Positions 8,120 to 14,045 of a stretch of DNA of 14,045 bases are shown one piece after another. The DNA is taken from assembly GCA_020048595.1 (NCBI GenBank), contig JAIFMH010000357.1:1-14045 (forward strand). The letters are read 5' to 3'. Positions within the stretch are counted from its first letter, which is position 1; the number at the start of each line of letters is the position of its first letter. The notes under the pieces are model-generated. The model was not told the origin of the DNA. It searched no databases and was given only the letters and a program-made list of their open reading frames with translations. Origin of the DNA: Bacteroidota bacterium (GTDB lineage: Bacteria; Bacteroidota; Bacteroidia; Bacteroidales; UBA4417). A program made the position numbers and the translations under genes.

Positions 8120-9832
8120 ATGAACTTGATAAATGTATATAAATTTGCTTCAATATTCTTGCTGTCTTGCGTTTTCACGTCTTGCGAATCATTGCTCGAA
8201 GAAAACCTTACGGACGATAAGTATAAAGACGAAACAATATTTCAGAATCCGATTCTGGCCGAAGGAGTGTTGCTAAAGGCTTATGCCTTCATACCTGATG
8301 AGTATGACCTTAACGATAGTTATGCTACCGATGATGCTGTAACAAATGTTGTTACAAGTGATTTGATCAGTATGGCTACAGGTGGTTTTACTGCACGTTT
8401 ATATCCTTTAAGTGTATACGAGGATAGTTATATTGCATTTATGCACCTTAATAGTTTTATTGCCAACATGGACAAAGTTGTCTGGGCATATAAAGAACCT
8501 GATTTTGCAGAACGGAACGATTTGTACCTTAAGAAACTGAAAGGAGAGGCTTACGCTTTACGTGCATGGTGGGGGGCCCGTTTACTTCAATATCATGGAG
8601 GTATGGGCAGTAACGATGTTTTACTTGGTTATCCAATTGTTAAGTCTGTAATTACAAATGCAGAAGCTGCCAAATTACCTCGTAATACCTATGCGCAGTG
8701 TGTTCAGCAAATATTTGACGATTGTGACAGTGCTATTCTCAAACTTCCGCTTAAATGGACTGATACCGGTCTAACTCCCAATCAAAAGCTGGTTATTGGT
8801 GCATATAATATGAATCGAATAAGTGGGATTGGAGCGATGGCTATAAAATCTCGTGTTGCATTACTGGCGGCGAGTCCGGCTTTTACTGCCCAAAGTGGTG
8901 TAACCATGCAGGAAGCTGCTCAAATGGCTGCAAATGTAATGACAGCGCATATTGGAATCACCGGCTTAGACCCCAAAGATGTTGAATTTTATAAGAGTGG
9001 TAATGTTACAACAACCCTTTTGAACACTTATCGCGAAGCTCTTTGGTTTACTTCTATAAAACCTAATGCTTCAGACCGTGAAACTAACTTCTTCCCTCCT
9101 TCAAAATTTGGAAAGGGACAGGTTAATCCTTCTCAAAATCTGGTGGAAGCTTTTGGTTTCAATACCGGGGAGCCATTCGATATCAGTTCTCCTTCCTATG
9201 ACCCGGCAAATCCATACAATAACCGTGACCCGCGCTTAGCAAAGTATATCGTTTATCATAACACTAAGATAGGTGCAGATACTGTAAAAATAGTTTCAGG
9301 TGAAAATGCTACTGGTCCAACGGCCACCCGTACAGGCTATTTTATGCGTAAATTGCTCGATGAAACAGTATTGCTAAACCCTGGTGCCATTGTTGGTAAA
9401 CCTCATAGTACCTTACATCTGCGCTATACCGAAGTCTTACTTAACTTTGCAGAAGCTGCAAACGAAGTTGGGGGCCCGGATTATGATATCGGAGGTTTTA
9501 CAGCTCGTCAGGTAATAACAGCATTACGTACTCGTGCCGGATTTAGTGAACCCTCCAATGGCACCTATTTGGCAGGTTTGGATAAAGGTCAATTGGCAGC
9601 TGTAATTAAAAATGAACGCCGTATTGAGTTGAGTTTCGAGGGCTTCCGCTTTTGGGATATTCGTCGATGGAATGATATAGCAAAAATGAACGAAGCCGTC
9701 AGAGGTGTTGACCCTGCTACCTTTGCAACTTTTGAGGTAGAAAAACGGATCTACGAGTCATATATGATTTATCCTCCTATTCCTTATAGTGAAACATTGA
9801 TTTATGAAATAATTCAGAACAAAGGCTGGTAA
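8120..9832 (+). CDS. SusD/RagB-family nutrient-binding outer-membrane lipoprotein (second pair)
   Basis: This protein of about 570 residues is the expected lid partner of the atypical SusC just upstream. The ATG at 8120 was chosen because the only upstream option is a GTG at 8111 that adds three residues and has no better ribosome site. The lipoprotein signal ends in FTSC, 22 residues from this start, followed by acidic residues (CESLLEEN) that fit surface export. SusD hallmarks are LKGEAYALRAWWGARLLQYH in the N-terminal half, then LRYTEVLLNFAEAANEVGG, ALRTRAGF, IKNERRIELSFEGFRFWDIR and the C-terminal YPPIPYSETL-NKGW. It differs widely from the first SusD, so the two pairs are not a recent duplication. 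The ligand cannot be predicted. Confidence 0.94.
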   Translation: MNLINVYKFASIFLLSCVFTSCESLLEENLTDDKYKDETIFQNPILAEGVLLKAYAFIPDEYDLNDSYATDDAVTNVVTSDLISMATGGFTARLYPLSVYEDSYIAFMHLNSFIANMDKVVWAYKEPDFAERNDLYLKKLKGEAYALRAWWGARLLQYHGGMGSNDVLLGYPIVKSVITNAEAAKLPRNTYAQCVQQIFDDCDSAILKLPLKWTDTGLTPNQKLVIGAYNMNRISGIGAMAIKSRVALLAASPAFTAQSGVTMQEAAQMAANVMTAHIGITGLDPKDVEFYKSGNVTTTLLNTYREALWFTSIKPNASDRETNFFPPSKFGKGQVNPSQNLVEAFGFNTGEPFDISSPSYDPANPYNNRDPRLAKYIVYHNTKIGADTVKIVSGENATGPTATRTGYFMRKLLDETVLLNPGAIVGKPHSTLHLRYTEVLLNFAEAANEVGGPDYDIGGFTARQVITALRTRAGFSEPSNGTYLAGLDKGQLAAVIKNERRIELSFEGFRFWDIRRWNDIAKMNEAVRGVDPATFATFEVEKRIYESYMIYPPIPYSETLIYEIIQNKGW

Positions 9833-9844
9833 TAAAATAGATAC

Positions 9845-10966
9845 ATGAAGACAATTAAAAAAATATTTCCAGGTTTATTGCTTGCGACACTTATGTTTGC
9901 AGCTTGTGACAACGATCCCATCGGGTTTGATGATTTTACTACGCAGTCTGTCTATTTTCCTTTGCAATATCCAATACGTACAATTGTGTTAGGCGAAGAT
10001 CGTATAGATAATAGCATCGATTTGCAAAAAGCCTTCAACATTGGTGTATCGATAGGTGGTTTGCTTGAGAATACTACTGACAGGATTATTGATTTTGAAT
10101 TAGATCCTTCAATATTCCCCGATGTTACTGCACCGGTGTTGAAAGATACCCTCTACGGAAAAGATATGAATGGTGTTAATTTAAAACTTTTCATACTTCC
10201 TGCAAACTACTATTCCATGGTGCCAGATGAAAAAGTTACCGTGCCAAAAGGTAGTTTCAATGGTTTAATCCGTGTAAATCTGACCGATGATTTTTTTAAC
10301 GACCCCAACGCAATCAAATTATGTTATGTGTTGCCATTAAGAATTACAGGGGTTCCGGACGGTTTTTCGTTACTTACCGGTAAAGTTTCCGCGCCTAGTA
10401 TTGTTTCACCTCGCTGGTACGTTGCTGCCGATTGGGCTTCTGGTTTCTTACCTAAAGATTTCACCCTTTTTGCAGTGAAATTCATCAATCCATGGCACGG
10501 AACATTTTTCCACCGTGGTGTTCAGTCCAAAGATGGCGTTCTGGATAAAACATTCCATGCTATAGATATTTCTGCCAACCAAACGGCTAAAATAGAAACA
10601 GCGGGTTTGAAAAAAGCTACTTACAACCGTATGGGAGAAAAATTAGGGGTTACCTACAAATCATTACTGACTTTCTCCGATGATGTCAATGGAGTAGGCG
10701 ATATAACAGTTTCTCAAGCGCCCGGCACTACTTATACCATTTCGGGTAGCGGCAAATACTACAAATCGTCAACTGCTTTTGGTAAAGAAAACGGTTGGAC
10801 TGTTGACCCGCTTACCGGACAGATCAAAGGTTCGCTTACTGTTACGCTCAATTTCACGGTAGAAGGATTACCAGGCGCAACACAATTCCAGTTTACCGAT
10901 ACTTTGGTTTTTCGTAGCAACGATGTAAAATATGAAGAATTTACTATAGCGCGACCAGTTTTATAA
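9845..10966 (+). CDS. Surface lipoprotein with DUF1735-like N-terminal domain; candidate glycan-binding protein
   Basis: This 373-residue protein starts with a lipoprotein signal ending at C21 (MFAAC) followed by acidic residues (CDNDPIGFDD), as expected for an outer-membrane surface lipoprotein. Residues about 35-170 resemble DUF1735 (BT_3987-like): a strand QSVYFPL, a beta-rich middle, then LPANYYSMVPDEKVTVPKGS (118-137), GLIRVNL and YVLPLRIT. The C-terminal part (about 205-372) begins FAVKFINPWHGTFFHRGVQ and looks like a second beta-sandwich of the kind that accompanies DUF1735, possibly DUF5627; that name comes from memory and is less certain. No catalytic motif is visible. As the last gene of a SusCD operon, 12 bases after susD2, it probably serves as an accessory surface glycan-binding protein. 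That role is inferred from context, not from a recognised binding site. Confidence 0.85.
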   Translation: MKTIKKIFPGLLLATLMFAACDNDPIGFDDFTTQSVYFPLQYPIRTIVLGEDRIDNSIDLQKAFNIGVSIGGLLENTTDRIIDFELDPSIFPDVTAPVLKDTLYGKDMNGVNLKLFILPANYYSMVPDEKVTVPKGSFNGLIRVNLTDDFFNDPNAIKLCYVLPLRITGVPDGFSLLTGKVSAPSIVSPRWYVAADWASGFLPKDFTLFAVKFINPWHGTFFHRGVQSKDGVLDKTFHAIDISANQTAKIETAGLKKATYNRMGEKLGVTYKSLLTFSDDVNGVGDITVSQAPGTTYTISGSGKYYKSSTAFGKENGWTVDPLTGQIKGSLTVTLNFTVEGLPGATQFQFTDTLVFRSNDVKYEEFTIARPVL

Positions 10967-10997
10967 GGTTAGTTCATATTCAATTTGGTGGTTTTTG

Positions 10998-11043
10998 AAA
11001 TCCCTGGCTAATTGATATTTATCAATTACCGGGGATTTTTTTT
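10998..11043 (+). terminator. Intrinsic terminator ending the SusC/SusD operon
   Basis: A long hairpin with arms at about 10998-11016 and 11021-11038 pairs AAATCCCTGG plus TAATTGAT with its complement. It has one bulged C at 11008, one T-G wobble and a four-base loop. The descending arm runs into eight T at 11036-11043. It begins 32 bases after the last stop codon of the plus-strand genes. On the minus strand the hairpin is followed only by a short T stretch, so it should act mainly on the plus-strand unit although the genes converge here. Confidence 0.88.
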
Positions 11044-11079
11044 ATTATTATCCGACCAAAATAATTCTTGTTTAATTTT

Positions 11080-13341
11080 TTACTTCGTAATATCCGAAGG
11101 CAATACACCATAAAAATCTTTAAAATTATGACTGAAATATTTTGGATTAACATATCCAACCATATAGGCAACTTCGGAAATTCGGATACCCTTGTTATCG
11201 GTTAAAATCTGTTTTGCCCTTTTCATACGCATATTCAGCAGAATATCTTTGCCTGACTGTCCGGTTAAGCTCTTTATCTTCCTGTAAAAATTGGAGTGGC
11301 TCATTCCCATTTTCGATTCAAGAGAATTAACAGTAAAGTCAGGGTCAGAAATACCATTTTCCAGTTCTTTCATAAGTTGAGAAAGAAATCTTTCATCAAG
11401 AGAGGATACTGTAACTACTGATGGATCCAGGTTATGGTTTATCTGGAACAGTCGATGCAGTTGTTCCCTTGATTTTATAAGGTTTTTTATTCTGAGTGAC
11501 AGGTATTCCATTTCAAAGGGTTTTGAAATATAATCGTCGGCACCCATTTCAATTCCCTGGTATTTTGTAGGTGTGTCTGTTTTCGCCGTGAGCAGTATAA
11601 CAGGGATATGGCTGGTTTTAATTTCAGATTTTATCCTTTTACATAGTTCCAGTCCGTCCAGCCCGGGCATCATGATATCACTGATTATCAAATCAGGCGA
11701 AAATTTTTCAGCCATTTCCAGCCCCTCTATGCCATCCCTGGCTTCAGATACTTTGTATTCTTTTTTTATTTCATTCCTGAGAAAAGTACGCATATCAGGG
11801 TTATCTTCAATTAAGAGAATTCGTTTGTGGGCAGCATCATTTGGGTTATTATCATCATCCGCGATACCATTAACCCTTTCAATATATAGGTCCTCAGTAT
11901 TTTCAGCATTGAACTCTGGTTCCTGATTGTTATCTGGTTTGATATCAGGAATGAAAAAGCGGATTGTTGTTCCAACATCTTTTCTACTCTTGACTTCAAT
12001 CATCCCTTCATGTGCCTCGATCAGATCCCTGCAATGTGATAAGCCAATTCCAAAGCCTTTTTCCGTGTTGTCTTTTCCCTGGTAGAACCGGTCAAATACT
12101 TTGTCTAGATCTAATTGCTCAATCCCTTCGCCTGTATCCTGAACTTCGATTTTGATAAAACTATTGTATTTTGATTGTTTAAGGTTTTCTGGTAAATCAT
12201 GGGATGTCTTTTCAATATGGATTTTAATTTCACCCTTGTTGGTAAATTTTACAGCGTTGGAAAGGAGGTTAAACACCACCTTAGATATCATATCAGTATC
12301 GAAGGCGGTATGAATTTCAGCTTCATTGCTTGTTATGTAAAAATCGAGTCCTTTGTTCTTAACTGCCTGGGAAAAATACGTCGATTCCATTTTTATGAAA
12401 GAAACGATATCCCTCGATTGCCTTTTTGGAGACAAAAGACCGGCTTCCGACTTGCTGAAATCCAGAATCTGTTCTGTAATAAATCTGAGTTTTTTGACAT
12501 TTTGCTGTGCAAGGCACAGATGATTTCTTACCCCAGACGGCAGATCTTTCTCTTTTAGCACAATATCCAGCGGACTGCTTATTAAAGTAAGAGGAGTGCG
12601 AATGTCATGAGAAATATTTATAAAAAAGCGATTCCTCAATTCATCCAGTTCATGCAACTTTTTGTTATGATCATTTTCCAGGAGTATTTTCTTTTTAGTA
12701 GTATATTTTATTACTGAATAGTTGGTTAAGTATATTATTATTAATAGTATAACAAGAATGTATATTACAAATGCCACCCGGGTATAAACAAAAGGAGTTC
12801 TGATATGAATGTATATCTGGCGGGGGGTTTCTTCCCAAATTCCATCAATATTAGTAGATTTTACCTTGAAAATATACTTCCCGTGGCGCAGGTTGGTATA
12901 GTTTGCCTTTCGGTTTTTAGCATCAGTATAGTTCAAGTCTTTATCAAAACCCTCCAGCATATAAGCATAACTTACTTTCCCCGGATTGGAGTGAAGCATA
13001 GCAGAAAAATCAAAAGCAAAGCTGGATTGGTTTGGGTTTAATATAATTGTATCAGTTAGTACAATACTTTTGCTCAAAGGCATATTTCTTCGTTTCACTT
13101 CCAATATCTCAACTTTTTTATTGAAAAGATAAAACCCGGTTATAGTGGTTTTAGGAGGAATGTTATTTGTTCGAATATTCTCGGGATTGAAGATGTTTAT
13201 CCCTTCCGTTCCTCCAACTATTATTTCTCCATTAGTGTTCTTAAAAACAGTATGCTCTGAAAATTCATTGCTTTGCAAGCCATCACTTGCCGAATAATTG
13301 ATAAAATGGTTGTTTTTTGTATCAAATATTGGGTAAACCAT
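11080..13341 (-). CDS. Hybrid two-component system regulator, C-terminal part (Y_Y_Y, histidine kinase, receiver, AraC HTH); 5' end disrupted
   Basis: These 753 codons encode the signalling part of an HTCS, which combines sensor kinase and DNA-binding response regulator in one inner-membrane protein. Numbering from the first in-frame ATG at 13341: the last propeller element (about 6-57, with DGLQSNEF); a Y_Y_Y domain about 100-180; one membrane helix about 186-208; the kinase dimerisation domain with phospho-acceptor H245 in FFINISHDIRTPLTL; the ATPase domain with N-box NLLSNAVKFT (358-367), DTGEGI (402-407) and GFGIGLS (429-435); a receiver with D513, phospho-acceptor D555, T585 and K607; and an AraC-type HTH domain about 665-750. 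All expected key residues are present. The ATG at 13341 is not a convincing native start: the sequence upstream continues the same protein in another frame. The gene converges on the SusCD operon and is its likely regulator. Confidence 0.92.
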   Translation of the reverse strand: MVYPIFDTKNNHFINYSASDGLQSNEFSEHTVFKNTNGEIIVGGTEGINIFNPENIRTNNIPPKTTITGFYLFNKKVEILEVKRRNMPLSKSIVLTDTIILNPNQSSFAFDFSAMLHSNPGKVSYAYMLEGFDKDLNYTDAKNRKANYTNLRHGKYIFKVKSTNIDGIWEETPRQIYIHIRTPFVYTRVAFVIYILVILLIIIYLTNYSVIKYTTKKKILLENDHNKKLHELDELRNRFFINISHDIRTPLTLISSPLDIVLKEKDLPSGVRNHLCLAQQNVKKLRFITEQILDFSKSEAGLLSPKRQSRDIVSFIKMESTYFSQAVKNKGLDFYITSNEAEIHTAFDTDMISKVVFNLLSNAVKFTNKGEIKIHIEKTSHDLPENLKQSKYNSFIKIEVQDTGEGIEQLDLDKVFDRFYQGKDNTEKGFGIGLSHCRDLIEAHEGMIEVKSRKDVGTTIRFFIPDIKPDNNQEPEFNAENTEDLYIERVNGIADDDNNPNDAAHKRILLIEDNPDMRTFLRNEIKKEYKVSEARDGIEGLEMAEKFSPDLIISDIMMPGLDGLELCKRIKSEIKTSHIPVILLTAKTDTPTKYQGIEMGADDYISKPFEMEYLSLRIKNLIKSREQLHRLFQINHNLDPSVVTVSSLDERFLSQLMKELENGISDPDFTVNSLESKMGMSHSNFYRKIKSLTGQSGKDILLNMRMKRAKQILTDNKGIRISEVAYMVGYVNPKYFSHNFKDFYGVLPSDITK
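13322..13341 (-). other. Frame-disruption junction within the HTCS gene
   Basis: On the minus strand the two parts of the HTCS overlap here in different frames. The upstream frame reads DGLPNI-stop and the downstream frame reads MVYPIFDTKNNHF. HTCS proteins usually have about 25 residues (a Y-G-I-L-E-D and L-W-L-S-T-N-K-G type segment) between DGLPN and the F-x-x-K-x-x-x-F element; these are absent. The data fit a deletion of roughly 70-80 bases whose length is not a multiple of three, rather than a single-base error, which would leave the segment recognisable in another frame. Confidence 0.75.
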
Positions 13342-14045
13342 CTCTCTTTGTAAAGCTTCTAAAAGTTATTTCACCTGATAATGAATCGTATAAAATCCGG
13401 TTCAAACCTTCATAGGTTCCAATCCAGAAATCACCATTGGAATCCTTGGTGATTGACCGGATATAATTATTGCTGATTGAATTTGGAGAAGTAGTTTTCT
13501 TGAATGCCGTTACAGCGGTTACATTTTGCTGTTCATCCAGTTTAAGAATATTTAAACCGCCACCTTCTGTTCCCAGCAGCAATTCATTTTCTTCTTCATT
13601 GTAATATATTACACGGCAATTGTTAAAAGAGATCGCGGGATCAGAGTTTATATTATATATTTTTTCAGCCCTCAGAACCCCATTCTCTATCCTGTATTTT
13701 GTCAATCCGGTCAGGCTGGCCAGCCATATTACATCATTTTTACTTTTAACAGCAAAAAAATGTGCATTTGAATTAACATTGCTAATAATTTTAACCTCGT
13801 TGTTTACCAAACGCACAAGGCTATATCCGCCTGAGTTGCATATTAAGGTAATATCACCACCAATATCACAAATGTAAAAAATAGAATTGTTCCCAAACCC
13901 TGCTTTGCGGAAGGTATTATTCTTCCTGTTGAAAATATATAATCCGTTGTTATGTGTGCCCAGCCAGATGTTATCTTTACTATCATTAAAGACCGATCGT
14001 ATAAAGTTGGAGCTTGATTGCACATCCTCGCTTTTCAAAGGAATC
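13322..14045 (-). CDS. Hybrid two-component system regulator, N-terminal periplasmic propeller part (partial, frame-disrupted)
   Basis: This reading frame enters from the right edge of the window and is open at its first codons (I-P-L-K-S-E-D). No true start is present: the TTG at 14038 is only an internal leucine. About 240 residues are visible, made of beta-propeller repeats (Reg_prop type). Numbering from that leucine, they are NIWLGTHNNGLYIF near 23, VIWLASLTGLTKY near 103, ELLLGTEGGGLNIL near 152 and DFWIGTYEGLNRI near 203. In HTCS proteins this propeller lies in the periplasm and binds the inducing oligosaccharide. The frame ends in KRDGLPNI-stop (TGA) at 13322-13324, inside the well-known DGLPN element that normally leads into another blade. 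It is therefore the front part of the same gene as the downstream kinase portion. The signal peptide and first blades lie beyond the window. Confidence 0.88.
   Translation of the reverse strand, partial: IPLKSEDVQSSSNFIRSVFNDSKDNIWLGTHNNGLYIFNRKNNTFRKAGFGNNSIFYICDIGGDITLICNSGGYSLVRLVNNEVKIISNVNSNAHFFAVKSKNDVIWLASLTGLTKYRIENGVLRAEKIYNINSDPAISFNNCRVIYYNEEENELLLGTEGGGLNILKLDEQQNVTAVTAFKKTTSPNSISNNYIRSITKDSNGDFWIGTYEGLNRILYDSLSGEITFRSFTKRDGLPNI

Noticed and set aside
10981..11079. Bidirectional terminator also serving the HTCS gene
   Set aside because: On the minus strand the hairpin is followed by only a short T stretch and then A-rich and C-rich sequence, so efficient termination of the HTCS transcript here is not supported.
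12199..12558. A 119-codon plus-strand reading frame opposite the HTCS kinase domain
   Set aside because: It is antisense to conserved kinase motifs and resembles no protein family; it is a shadow of the real gene.
13322..14038. A separate small gene of 238 codons starting with TTG upstream of the kinase gene
   Set aside because: The frame stays open to the window edge upstream of the TTG, and its propeller repeats are those of an HTCS sensor; it is the front part of the disrupted regulator.
1..14045. CRISPR array, transposon, integrase, tRNA or phage signature
   Set aside because: No repeat-spacer pattern, transposase or recombinase motif, tRNA cloverleaf or phage gene could be recognised on either strand.

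Overview
The window is a carbohydrate-uptake type locus (PUL-like) from a member of the Bacteroidota. Evidence for the phylum is two SusC/SusD outer-membrane pairs, a further surface lipoprotein with a DUF1735-like N-terminus, a hybrid two-component system (HTCS) regulator, a Bacteroidota-type promoter with a TAnnTTTG -7 element, AT-rich sequence, poor Shine-Dalgarno sites and TAA as the stop of every intact gene. A free-living or gut Bacteroidales-like host is plausible, but the genus cannot be read from this sequence.

Layout: positions 1-278 are non-coding and hold a predicted promoter with a small palindrome and direct repeats. Positions 279-10966 form one tightly packed plus-strand transcription unit: susC1, susD1 (1-base TAATG overlap), susC2 (17-base gap), susD2 (about 10-20-base gap depending on start) and a DUF1735-type lipoprotein (12-base gap). 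It is closed by a strong intrinsic terminator at about 10998-11043. On the minus strand, converging on this unit, lies an HTCS gene that runs off the right end of the window (11080-14045). It is interrupted near 13322-13341.

How the parts fit: each SusC would be a TonB-dependent outer-membrane channel capped by its SusD lipoprotein lid. The fifth product is probably an accessory surface glycan-binding lipoprotein. The HTCS would sense an oligosaccharide in the periplasm through its beta-propeller and activate the operon through its C-terminal AraC-type domain. No glycoside hydrolase, lyase, esterase or sulfatase is present, so the glycan cannot be named.

Most notable points: (1) the second SusC is atypical, with no N-terminal carboxypeptidase-regulatory-like domain, a plug about 22 residues shorter than that of SusC1 in the segment carrying the I-R-G strand, and a poorly matching TonB-box region; (2) the HTCS lacks roughly 25 residues of the last propeller region and shifts frame at that point, which suggests a deletion, an assembly collapse or, less likely, recoding; (3) the promoter spacer contains a perfect 10-bp palindrome flanked by 7-bp direct repeats 23 bp apart, a candidate operator.
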